Source: Promineifilum sp019695075 (GTDB taxonomy: Bacteria; Chloroflexota; Anaerolineae; Promineifilales; Promineifilaceae). Taken from it: a DNA stretch of 64,000 bases. The stretch covers positions 1 to 64,000 of the forward strand of contig JAHCIO010000010.1 of the NCBI GenBank assembly GCA_026129185.1, written 5' to 3'. The position numbers and the translations under genes are program-made. The notes below the pieces were generated by a model. The model did not search any database. It was given only the letters and a program-made list of their open reading frames with translations, and was not told where the DNA came from. Shown here in pieces: positions 11,445-18,564 of this stretch (position 1 is the first letter of the stretch; each line of letters opens with the position of its first letter).

Positions 11445-12833
11445 TCAGGGTATCGAGCGCGGGCGCGGGAACGGCGTCGGCGCGCTGAGGATGGCTTCCT
11501 CGCCCAGCAGCGTCGGTGGATGGGGACGGAATATCTCCGCGTCGATCTGGCCGATGCCGGGTGTGTAGAGGAAGTAGTGGCTGACGGCATAGTCGCCCAA
11601 CGGGGCGATGAGCCGTTGGGCCTCGTTGGCGATGCCGCCGAACTGCGGGCCGAGATACCAGATGGCCGCGCCCTTGACCGTCGGGTAGGCGGCGTAGAGC
11701 CACGACGCCCAAGCGATGTCCTCCAGCGCCTGCGCCGGTTCAGGCACGCTATCGTATTCCCAGCCCCACTCGGTGATGAGCACTGTCGGCCGAGGAATGC
11801 CGTACTTGTCGCAGACGTCGAACAGTGCCTGAAAGCGCCCGACGAGATAGGGGTAGGCGTTGCCGATGTATTCGTTGACGAGGCTGTACTCGTGCAGGGC
11901 CACGGCCACCTGATCGGGATGTTCGCCCGCGTAGCGCAGGAACTCCAGCATGGCCGGGTCTTCCCAGTCCTCGGCTTCGGGCACGCCCGTTGACCAGCTC
12001 AACCCGGCATAGCGGTAGCCCTCGGCCACGGCCAGCTTGGCCGTCGCCAGCGAGAAGCGCCCCAGCCGCTCGATCTGGAGCTTGCCGTCATCGCCGTAGC
12101 GCCCCGGCTCGTTGAGCGTCTCAAACCAGACGTACTTCTTGTCCAGTTCGCGCGGGATGCTGTCGCGGTTGAGTTGCCAGCTAACGGCCGCGGCCTCCTC
12201 CGGCGACAGCGCCCGGTTGTAGAAGGGCGCTTCGTAGCGGGCGTCGGTCAGGCGAAAGACGAGGGTGTGATCGACGAAGCGGCCGGCGGCCTCGTTGGCC
12301 TTCATGATCTGCTGCACCTCGTAGACCGGCCCGGCGGCGTCGGCGCTCTTGAGGAAAATGGGCACGCCGGCGTCATTGAGTTTGCGGAAGTAGTCGCCGA
12401 TACCCTGAGCGTTGCCGCCGGGGCCGGTGTGGAAGCCGATCTTGACAAAGGCGAGATCAAGCCCTTTGGCCTGGGCTTCTTCGCGCGCGGCGTCAAAGTC
12501 GATTGGCGGCACGGCGACGACGACCGTCGGCGCGGGCAGCGGCGGGTCAATCTGCGGCGTCGGCGCGGGGGTGGCCGTCGGCGTGGCCGTTGGGTCGAGC
12601 GGGCTGCCGAACGCCGCCGGAATGTAACCCAATGGGGCCGATATGGCGGCCTCGCTGACCACCTGGAACTCGGCGGTGGACGAGGCCGACTCGATGCCCA
12701 GCCCCCGGCAGGCGACGACGAGTGACAGCAGCACCGCCACAAAGACCACCGTGGCCAGGGCCACCAGTTGCCGGCCTGAGAGGGCGCGCGGGCGACCAGT
12801 GGGCTGCGGGTGGGCAGGCGTCGTGTTTCTCAA
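11445..12833 (-). CDS. Membrane-anchored glycosidase-like TIM-barrel protein
   Basis: A 462-residue exported protein: a hydrophobic N-terminal segment (LVALATVVFVAVLLSLVVA) acts as signal peptide or anchor, then comes a linker of repeated TPTAT/PAPTP units, then a catalytic domain of about 350 residues resembling clan GH-A glycosidases. The two expected carboxylates are visible: an acid/base Glu in FETLNEPG and a probable nucleophile in VLITEWGWEYD. The substrate is unknown; family assignment (GH5/GH39-like) is tentative. The start is the TTG at 12833 because AAGGAGAAGGAG lies immediately upstream, while the longer frame back to 12872 overlaps the promoter. The gene converges with the acyl-CoA dehydrogenase. 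Confidence 0.75.
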   Translation of the reverse strand: MRNTTPAHPQPTGRPRALSGRQLVALATVVFVAVLLSLVVACRGLGIESASSTAEFQVVSEAAISAPLGYIPAAFGSPLDPTATPTATPAPTPQIDPPLPAPTVVVAVPPIDFDAAREEAQAKGLDLAFVKIGFHTGPGGNAQGIGDYFRKLNDAGVPIFLKSADAAGPVYEVQQIMKANEAAGRFVDHTLVFRLTDARYEAPFYNRALSPEEAAAVSWQLNRDSIPRELDKKYVWFETLNEPGRYGDDGKLQIERLGRFSLATAKLAVAEGYRYAGLSWSTGVPEAEDWEDPAMLEFLRYAGEHPDQVAVALHEYSLVNEYIGNAYPYLVGRFQALFDVCDKYGIPRPTVLITEWGWEYDSVPEPAQALEDIAWASWLYAAYPTVKGAAIWYLGPQFGGIANEAQRLIAPLGDYAVSHYFLYTPGIGQIDAEIFRPHPPTLLGEEAILSAPTPFPRPRSIP

Positions 12834-12871
12834 TGCTCCTTCTCCTTGCCGCAACGGGCTTCTCCAGCCCA

Positions 12872-12900
12872 ACTATAGCCCTTTTTGGCCGGCGGGTCAG
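12872..12900 (-). promoter_or_regulatory. Promoter of the glycosidase-like gene
   Basis: Reading the minus strand, CTGACC (12895-12900) and TATAGT (12872-12877) are 17 bases apart. They place transcription start near 12865, about 30 bases before the TTG start with its strong ribosome site. Confidence 0.5.
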
Positions 12901-12932
12901 TAAGGAGGACGTAAAAAAGTGCTCCCACGACG

Positions 12933-12962
12933 ACCTCAGAGGTCTTCCGCGACCTCTGAGGT
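12933..12962. repeat. Perfect 12-bp-stem hairpin
   Basis: ACCTCAGAGGTC and GACCTCTGAGGT pair perfectly around a TTCCGC loop, in the gap between the divergent glycosidase-like and ATP-grasp genes. There is no T-tract, so it is more likely a repeat or protein-binding palindrome than a terminator. Each arm is itself nearly palindromic (ACCTCAGAGGT). Confidence 0.7.
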
Positions 12963-13021
12963 TTGGCGCCGGCCCTGCCACTTGGGTCACCCGCGCCCTA
13001 TTTGCCTCCCCGCGCCGGTGT

Positions 13022-13027
13022 TATAAT
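13022..13027 (+). promoter_or_regulatory. -10 box of the ATP-grasp gene
   Basis: A perfect TATAAT lies 8 bases before the chosen ATG (13035). Only a weak -35 candidate is seen (TTTGCC at 13001-13006, spacing 15). Confidence 0.5.
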
Positions 13028-13034
13028 GGCCGGC

Positions 13035-14294
13035 ATGATTGCCCACCCGCCGCGCCTCATGCTCCTGACGACCGTGCGCTCCTACCGAATGGAGGCGTTC
13101 CGCGCCGCGGCCGAACGGCTGGGCATCGCGGTGGCCACCGGCCTCGACCTGCCGCCGGAACTGGCCGACCAGTGGCCGGAGGCGCTGCCGCTGCCCTTCG
13201 CCGCGCCCGACGAGGCCGCGGCCGGCATCGCCGCCTATGCCGCCGAACATCCCCTGGCGGCCATCCTCTCCGTCGATGACAGCGGCAGCCTCGTTGCCGC
13301 CGCGGCCAGCCGGGCGCTGGGGTTGCCCCACAACGACCCCGCCGCCGCCGTCGCCGCCCGCGACAAGTTCGTGATGCGCCGGCTGCTACGCGAGGGTGGC
13401 GTGCCCACACCCTGGTTCGAGCGCTTCACGACGGCCGACGACCCCGCTGCCGTGGCCGTGCGCGCGCCCTACCCGTGTGTGGTCAAGCCGCTGAACCTCA
13501 ACGGCAGCCGCGGCGTTATCCGCGCCGATTCGCCGGCGGAGTTGGTCGCGGCCATTGACCGATTGACGCGGCTCATCGCCCCCCCGCCCCCCCGCCCCCC
13601 TACTCCCCCACCACCCGCCTCCTACCTCGTCGAAGCCTTCATCCCCGGCTTTGAGGTGGCTCTGGAGGGGTTGCTGGACGACGGCCAATTGCGCGTCCTG
13701 GCCCTCTTCGACAAGCCCGATCCGCTTGACGGGCCGTTCTTCGAGGAGACGATCTACGTCACGCCGTCACGGCTGCCGGAGGCGACGCAAGTGGCCATCG
13801 CCGCCACGACGGCCGCGGCCGCCCGCACCCTGGGCCTGTGGGTTGGCCCCGTCCACGCCGAACTGCGCGTCAACGAGGCCGGGGTGTGGCTGATCGAAGT
13901 GGCCGGGCGCTCTATCGGCGGGCTGTGTTCGCAGGTGTTGCGCTTTGGCATCGACGCTTCGCTGGAGGAGTTGATCTTGCGCCAGGCAGTCGGCCTGCCG
14001 TTGGGCGACGTTGGGCAGCGCGACCGTGCCGCCGGTGTGATGATGATCCCGATTCCCCAGGCCGGGCTGCTGCGGGCGGTGGAGGGGGTGGACGAGGCGA
14101 CGGCCGTGCCTCTCATCGACGGCGTGGAGATCACCGCCCGGCTGCACTATCCACTGACGCCGCTGCCGGAGGGCGACAGCTATCTGGGCTTCATCTTCGC
14201 CCGTGGCGAGACGCCGGCCGAAGTTGAGGCGGCGCTGCGCCAGGCACATGGCCGGCTGCGCTTCGCCATCGACCCGCTGCTGACTGTCCTCTAG
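13035..14294 (+). CDS. ATP-grasp enzyme
   Basis: An ATP-grasp ligase of about 419 residues. The N-terminal Rossmann-like pre-ATP-grasp domain (LMLLTTVRSYRMEAF) is followed by the lysine of the central domain (ARDKFVMRRLLREGGVPTP), the nucleotide segment PCVVKPLNLNGSRGV, and metal-ligand segments VHAELRVNEAGVWLIEVAGRS (Glu plus Glu). It resembles the carboxylate-amine ligases of the biotin-carboxylase-like group; the substrate is unknown. A proline-rich loop (about 13578-13620, APPPPRPPTPPPP) interrupts the ATP-grasp fold and coincides with long C-runs in the DNA. Start: ATG at 13035, 8 bases after TATAAT (13022-13027), implying a leaderless mRNA. An ATG at 13026 would overlap the -10 box. Confidence 0.85.
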   Translation: MIAHPPRLMLLTTVRSYRMEAFRAAAERLGIAVATGLDLPPELADQWPEALPLPFAAPDEAAAGIAAYAAEHPLAAILSVDDSGSLVAAAASRALGLPHNDPAAAVAARDKFVMRRLLREGGVPTPWFERFTTADDPAAVAVRAPYPCVVKPLNLNGSRGVIRADSPAELVAAIDRLTRLIAPPPPRPPTPPPPASYLVEAFIPGFEVALEGLLDDGQLRVLALFDKPDPLDGPFFEETIYVTPSRLPEATQVAIAATTAAAARTLGLWVGPVHAELRVNEAGVWLIEVAGRSIGGLCSQVLRFGIDASLEELILRQAVGLPLGDVGQRDRAAGVMMIPIPQAGLLRAVEGVDEATAVPLIDGVEITARLHYPLTPLPEGDSYLGFIFARGETPAEVEAALRQAHGRLRFAIDPLLTVL

Positions 14295-14358
14295 CGGCTA
14301 CCCCTCCAGCAACTTCGCGGATGGCCTGTCTGCCGGCCGGAAACAGGCGTGCCGCACC

Positions 14359-14592
14359 CTAGCTGGCGCTCAACCCAACCCAGAAGTGGTGGGGCAAGAC
14401 GGTGCGCGTGCGCTGCACCTTGACCGCGCCGACGCTCATCTCTTCCTCGGCGAACGTGCTCGTATTCACCATACACAGGTCAGGCGCCGCGCCGTACTTC
14501 TGGCGATAGTAGTCCACCGCGCGCTGGACCTTCTCCTCCAGTGTGCGCCGCGCATCCGCATCCAGCCACAACATTCCCGTCTTCATCATCAC
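14359..14592 (-). CDS. Conserved small hypothetical protein in SOS operon
   Basis: A 77-residue soluble protein beginning MMMKTGMLWLD, with an amphipathic helix (ARRTLEEKVQRAVDYYRQKYG) and then a short alpha/beta tail. The ribosome site GAGGTG precedes three in-frame ATGs, so any of the first three Met codons could be the start. It begins 15 bases after the stop of the FtsK-like gene on the same strand and no promoter is visible between them, so it is probably co-transcribed and under the same LexA operator. I do not recognise a domain and give no function. A partner or substrate of the FtsK-like ATPase is a reasonable guess from linkage only. Confidence 0.7.
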   Translation of the reverse strand: MMMKTGMLWLDADARRTLEEKVQRAVDYYRQKYGAAPDLCMVNTSTFAEEEMSVGAVKVQRTRTVLPHHFWVGLSAS

Positions 14593-14607
14593 ACCTCGCG
14601 CAATTGG

Positions 14608-15810
14608 TTACTTGTCTTTCCCGTCGGTGTCCACGTCATCGTCTATGTCAACGACGCCATCGCGCCAACGAAATGTCTTCGTGTCGGTCTGTGCTTCCCG
14701 CTCCAGGCGCGGCCGGGGCGAATAGGGTTGGGCCAATAGCCGCGGGCGGGCGGCGGCCATCTTGCTCAGTTCCATGTGCAGGTCGTAGTCGCTGATGTAG
14801 GCGCCCTGGAAGTAGGTCGCCTCGCTGCCGACGACGGCGAAGAAGTCGCCCCGGCCGCCAAGGCCGGGCGCGCCGTCGAGGGCCATGCCGGCCACCTTGC
14901 GCGCCGCGGCGGTGTCGCCCAGCCGGCCGACCAGCCGCGCCGAGACGCCCACGCGCAACGTCCGATCCATCAGGAAAGGAGCCTCGGCCTGATCCGTGGC
15001 CATGACCAGGTGGATGCCGGCCGCCGCACCGTACTGGAGCAGGCGCAGGAGGTCGTGCTGCGTTGTGCCGCCGGCTTCGTCAACCAACGTCACGACGTGG
15101 TCGATCAGGGCGACGATGCGCGGCCATTGCAGGCGCTCGCGCCGCCGGTATTCCATCTCCTCGGCCAGGAAGTGGACGATGTCGGCGCAGGCCGCGACTG
15201 AGCCGGTCGGGTCGGTCAGGACGTGGGGCAGATAGCCCAACGGACGCAGGGGGTGGGGCGCGCCGTTGGGTGCGTCGTCCAACCCGCGGGAGTCCATCAC
15301 CAGCAATTGCAGCGCCGATTGCCGGTTGGTCAGCGCCAGCCCGGCGGCGATGGAACGCAGCAGTGTTGTCTTGCCCGCGCCCGGTTCGCCGGCGATGAGG
15401 ACATTCTTGATGCGGTTCGCGCCAAAGCGCAGCAGGACAGGCTGCCCGCTGTCGGCCATGCCCGCGGCGGCTGTCAACGGCGGCACGTCGGGCAGCGACG
15501 CCAGCAGCCGCAGCAGGGGCACGGGCGCGTCGTCGGGCCGGCCGACGCGCAACCGCCACTGGCCCTCTTCGCGCACGACAGCGACATCACCCACGCCCAG
15601 GGCGTTGACGAGATCATCCTTTAGCCCACGTACCCGCTCCAGGCCCGCGGCCAATTGCGTCTGGATGTCGAAGCTGATCTGCTGCGGCCGGACTTCGCCA
15701 CCCTCAACCGAGGCCGGGACGTGGTGATGGTTCAGCACGCGGGTGATCTGCTGCATCTGGACGCTTAGCTGATGACGCAATCGCTTGTCTGCCAGTGGTT
15801 CGTGGTTCAT
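14608..15810 (-). CDS. FtsK/SpoIIIE-like ATPase under LexA control
   Basis: A 400-residue soluble protein with one FtsK/SpoIIIE-type motor domain and an N-terminal domain of about 115 residues of unknown type. Walker A is GEPGAGKTT (about 141-149). The Walker B region reads IVALIDHVVTLV, where the family normally has IDE, so the catalytic Glu is replaced by His238. Downstream family features are kept: LLRLLQYGAAAGIHLVMATDQ and the terminal beta segment GRGDFFAVVGSEATYFQGAYISD. The membrane domain and the DNA-reading gamma domain of true FtsK are absent. Start: ATG at 15810; the longer GTG start at 15831 lies inside the LexA operator. It probably binds DNA or a partner during SOS; hydrolysis may be impaired. 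Confidence 0.82.
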   Translation of the reverse strand: MNHEPLADKRLRHQLSVQMQQITRVLNHHHVPASVEGGEVRPQQISFDIQTQLAAGLERVRGLKDDLVNALGVGDVAVVREEGQWRLRVGRPDDAPVPLLRLLASLPDVPPLTAAAGMADSGQPVLLRFGANRIKNVLIAGEPGAGKTTLLRSIAAGLALTNRQSALQLLVMDSRGLDDAPNGAPHPLRPLGYLPHVLTDPTGSVAACADIVHFLAEEMEYRRRERLQWPRIVALIDHVVTLVDEAGGTTQHDLLRLLQYGAAAGIHLVMATDQAEAPFLMDRTLRVGVSARLVGRLGDTAAARKVAGMALDGAPGLGGRGDFFAVVGSEATYFQGAYISDYDLHMELSKMAAARPRLLAQPYSPRPRLEREAQTDTKTFRWRDGVVDIDDDVDTDGKDK

Positions 15811-15825
15811 CGGTACACCGAATAA

Positions 15826-15837
15826 GAACACATGTTC
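15826..15837. promoter_or_regulatory. LexA operator (SOS box) of the FtsK-like gene
   Basis: The perfect palindrome GAACACATGTTC fits the GAAC-N4-GTTC operator class of Gram-positive and Chloroflexota-type LexA. It is centred about 21 bases before the ATG of the FtsK-like gene. A near-identical site lies in the lexA promoter (16696-16707). Confidence 0.85.
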
Positions 15838-15850
15838 TAATCTGGGGCCG

Positions 15851-15876
15851 GAAAAAGAGCGGTCGATTGACCGCTC
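15851..15876 (-). terminator. Rho-independent terminator of lexA
   Basis: On the minus strand a perfect 8-bp stem GAGCGGTC/GACCGCTC with a 4-base loop is followed by TTTTTC. It starts 24 bases after the lexA stop and separates lexA from the next SOS gene, which has its own operator. Confidence 0.82.
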
Positions 15877-15899
15877 GCTTTCTTCCGGGCGGGAAGGCC

Positions 15900-16610
15900 C
15901 TAGTTAGGTTGGCGAATGACGAGTACCACCTTGCCCTGGATGCGCACTTCCTCAGGATCTACGTAAATCGGCTTGAGCGTCGGGTTGGCCGGCTGCAAGC
16001 GCACGCGGCCGTCTTCGGCGTAGAAGCGCTTGAGCGTGGCCGAGGTGTCGTCCTTCAAATAGACAGCTACCATCTCGCCGTTGCGCGCCTCGTACTGTGG
16101 CTGCATGATGACCGTGTCGCCATCGTTGACCATGGCGTCGATCATCGAGTCGCCACGCACGCGCAGGGCATAGAGCTGGTCGGGCTTGCCCTTGAGCATG
16201 TTCGTCGGGACGATGACGTCGTTCTCTTCATCGCGGGCGAGAAGGTTAAAGTCTCCAAACGTGGGTAGAGGCGAGGCGCTGGCGCCGATGTCGCCCCAAA
16301 CCGGCACGCGGACGAAGTCCTGAACCACGTCACGCACCGCTTCGGCGGCCTTGTTGAGCGCGTGGCCGACGCCATTGGCGACTTCGGCGGCCTTGTCTGT
16401 CAGGCGCAGCCCGCGCGAGACGTCATGGTCGCGGCTGAGGTAGCCTTTTTCTTCCAGCTTGCCGAGGTTATAGTTGACCACGGAAGTGGAGTTAATCTTG
16501 ACGGCCTTGCCGATCTCGCGGATCGTGGGCGGGCGGCCGTTTTCCTCCATGTAGCCACGCGTGAACTGGAGGATCTCCTGCTGCCGCTTGGAAAGTGGTT
16601 TTTCATTCAT
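15900..16610 (-). CDS. lexA: LexA repressor, SOS regulon
   Basis: A 236-residue LexA. The N-terminal winged helix (about 1-70, PPTIREIGKAVKINSTSVV) binds operators. An unusually long helical linker (about 72-100) leads to the S24 autoprotease domain. The catalytic pair is present: Ser155 in VRGDSMIDAM and Lys194 in ATLKRF. The cleavage segment reads VWGDIGASASP, so the usual Ala-Gly scissile pair appears as Ala110-Ser111. Start: ATG at 16610; the open frame continues upstream but through the promoter/operator region. The gene is autoregulated through an operator between its -35 and -10 boxes and ends at a clear terminator. It probably represses the FtsK-like gene downstream. Confidence 0.95.
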   Translation of the reverse strand: MNEKPLSKRQQEILQFTRGYMEENGRPPTIREIGKAVKINSTSVVNYNLGKLEEKGYLSRDHDVSRGLRLTDKAAEVANGVGHALNKAAEAVRDVVQDFVRVPVWGDIGASASPLPTFGDFNLLARDEENDVIVPTNMLKGKPDQLYALRVRGDSMIDAMVNDGDTVIMQPQYEARNGEMVAVYLKDDTSATLKRFYAEDGRVRLQPANPTLKPIYVDPEEVRIQGKVVLVIRQPN

Positions 16611-16685
16611 CGATACAACTCCTGCAACCATCAGCAGCGGCACCTCTGCCGCGCGCGGACGAAACCGCTCATTTGTTCTGAGTGC

Positions 16686-16715
16686 AGTATAACACGAACA
16701 CTTGTTCGCTGTCAA
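16686..16715 (-). promoter_or_regulatory. lexA promoter with SOS box in the spacer
   Basis: On the minus strand a perfect -35 TTGACA (16710-16715) and a -10 TATACT (16686-16691) are 18 bases apart. The operator CGAACAAGTGTTCG (core 16696-16707, GAAC-N4-GTTC) fills the spacer, so bound LexA would block RNA polymerase. The 5' leader would be about 70 bases. Confidence 0.9.
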
Positions 16716-16740
16716 GAGCCGGCTGCCGGGTGTGTTATGC

Positions 16741-18122
16741 TTCAGCGAATCTGACACCCCTTAAGGAAAAAGCGAAAATGTCACCCACATGGACAAGGTG
16801 ACATTGAGCGACAAGGAACAGAAACGCTTGATGGTACTCAACGAGGTGCTGGCCGGGCGACTAACCGGGTCAGCGGCGGCTGAACTGCTGGGGTTGAGCC
16901 TGCGGCAGACGCGGCGGCTCATGGCCGGCTACCGACGGGCCGGGGCGGTGGGGCTGGCGCACGGCAATCGCGGGCGGTCGCCGGTCAACAAGGTCAGCGC
17001 CGAGGTGGCCGAGGCAGTGGTGCGGCTGGCACGGGAGGAGTACGCCGACTACAACGACCGGCACTTGACCGAGGAGTTGGCCGAGCAGCACGGGATTGCC
17101 CTGTCCAGCCCGACGGTGCGGCGGCTGCGACGGGCGGCGGGGTTGGGCAGCCCGCGCAAGCGGCGGACACCACGCCATCGGCGGCGGCGGGAGCGGTATG
17201 CCCAAGCGGGGATGCTCCTGCAGGTTGACGGCAGTCGGCATGATTGGCTGGAAGGGCGCGGGCCGTGGCTGACATTGCACGCGGCCATCGATGATGCCAC
17301 CAGCGAAGTCGTCTGGGCGGTGTTCCTAGAAGAGGAGGATGCCACCGCCAACCCCTAGACGGCGACGCTGGCCGAACAGCTGGCCGGGCTGGAGCCACGC
17401 ACCCATCTGGGCCGTCTGCTAGATGAGTTGGGCATCCGCCTTATCGCCGCCCACTCGCCGCAAGCCAAGGGACGGGTCGAACGCCTCTTCCAGACCCTCC
17501 AAAACCGCTTGGTCAAGGCCCTGCGCCGCGCTGGTGCCAGCGATACCGCCCAGGCCAATGCCGTCTTGCCTACCTTTCTGCCACCCTTCAACCAGCACTT
17601 CAGCCAGCCGGCTGCCCAACCTGGCTCCGCTTATCGTCCCGTCCTCTCCCTGGCCGAGGCCAATGCCCGCATCCACTTCACCTACTGGCGCACCGTCGCC
17701 AATGACCACACCATTAACCTCTTCGGCCACGTCCTGTCTCTACCGCCCCTGCCGGCGCGCCTCAACCTGGCCGGTCGCCGTCTCGCCCTCCACCACCGCA
17801 TGGATGGCCGTCTGGCCGTCGTCTATGGCGACCAGTTCTTGGGCCTCCTCCAGCCCGTCCAGCTTGGCCCGCCCCGCCTGGAGCAGTTCACTCCCGCCCC
17901 CCGCACCTGGCCGTCGCCTCTCTGCCCATCCAACTGCCGGCGGCACCCCTTCCTGCAACCCACTCCCCTGGCTCGTCTCCCCCTGCCTATGACCACCCTT
18001 GGCGTCGCCAGGGCCGGGCCGCCCTCCACCGCCGCCGGCTTCAATCTACCCCCGAACAGGAACATCCAGAGTAGCTATGGTGTCATTTCCCCTTTTCCCT
18101 TAGCGGTGTCATCGTCGCTGAA
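16741..18122 (+). mobile_element. Degenerate ISNCY-type insertion sequence
   Basis: The element has imperfect terminal inverted repeats: left TTCAGCGA-3 bases-TGACACCCCTTAAGG, right (complement) TTCAGCGA-3 bases-TGACACCGCTAAGG, each followed by an A-rich run and an inner GTCACC or TGACACC. Length is about 1382 bases. The single transposase gene is broken (see the pseudogene). No convincing target-site duplication flanks it. It landed between the lexA promoter and the T-box leader without disturbing either. Confidence 0.82.
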
Positions 18123-18165
18123 CACCAACAGAGCCGGCCTGCCGGGGCACGGCATCGGCAGTTGA
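16789..18165 (+). pseudogene. ISNCY-type transposase, inactivated
   Basis: The first half (16789-17358) encodes the N-terminal helix-turn-helix (SAAELLGLSLRQTRRLMAGYRR) and the start of a DDE integrase core with the first Asp in LLQVDGSRHDW and then IDDATSEVV. After EEEDATANP comes an in-frame TAG. The same frame then resumes at ATLAEQLAG and continues through SPQAKGRVERLFQTLQNRL with the catalytic Glu, and the C-terminal RTVANDHTINLFGHVLSL. By comparison with family members, some 30-40 residues around the junction, including the second catalytic Asp (the DRH motif), are missing. The frame also runs out of the element, with its stop at 18163-18165. The transposase cannot be functional. Confidence 0.85.
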
Positions 18166-18190
18166 CATCCGCCGGCCCTTGGGCCATAAT
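18162..18190 (+). promoter_or_regulatory. Promoter of the T-box leader
   Basis: A perfect -35 TTGACA (18162-18167) is followed 17 bases later by CATAAT (18185-18190), placing transcription start near 18197, just before the T-box stem I. It lies 40 bases beyond the end of the insertion sequence. Confidence 0.8.
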
Positions 18191-18196
18191 TATGTC

Positions 18197-18482
18197 CAAC
18201 TGAATCGTGAACGACCTTGATCGAGACGAGTACGCCGCAACCGTGCTGTCCAGCGAGTCTGAGCGTGGTGCAAGTCAGACACAGACGAGCGGCCGAACAT
18301 CCCTCGGGAGTCGCCAGCCGAACGGCGCGAGCCAAGTAGACCTGGCCGGAGTGGTTCTCCGTTAGCTGAACCGCGACCATGATGGTGGTCGGCTGAGTTG
18401 CCGGGCGGCAATGCCCGGAAGATGGGTGGTACCGCGAAGCGCCTGCGCCTTCGTCCCATTGGGGATGAGGGCGTTTTTGTTT
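18197..18482 (+). ncRNA. T-box riboswitch leader, specifier read as Ile AUC
   Basis: The T-box sequence GGGTGGTACCGCG (18424-18436) is canonical and is followed by an intrinsic terminator. Stem I appears to start near 18221 with the AGTA loop-E motif (18229-18232) and a helix GCCGC (18234-18238)/GCGGC (18289-18293). The specifier-loop strand then reads CGAACATCC. By analogy with the glyQS leader, where GAA plus one base precedes the codon, the specifier is ATC (18299-18301), isoleucine. The nearest gene is alaX, but ileS lies 1.6 kb downstream on the same strand, so uncharged tRNA-Ile probably induces the whole set. The T-box call is firm; the codon call is moderate. Confidence 0.9.
18447..18480 (+). 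terminator. Intrinsic terminator of the T-box leader
   Basis: GCCTTCGTCCC (18447-18457) pairs with GGGGATGAGGGC (about 18461-18472) with G-U pairs, followed by GTTTTTGTTT. It is the conditional terminator that competes with the T-box antiterminator. Confidence 0.85.
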
Positions 18483-18564
18483 GGGCCGTAGCGGTGGTCG
18501 CAGCTGGTCAAGGAGCGAAGAAAGTGCGACCCACTCAAGAAAGTGGGACGCCTGCGAGGGTGTT

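Noticed and set aside
12933..12962. Rho-independent terminator
   Set aside because: Perfect stem but no T-tract on either strand, and it lies between divergent genes.
16741..18122. Possible defence or integrase gene beside lexA
   Set aside because: Core motifs and inverted ends match an ISNCY-type transposon; the gene is broken.
18181..18480. Ala-specific T-box, as expected from the adjacent alaX
   Set aside because: No GCN codon occupies the position expected by analogy with glyQS; the loop strand gives ATC.
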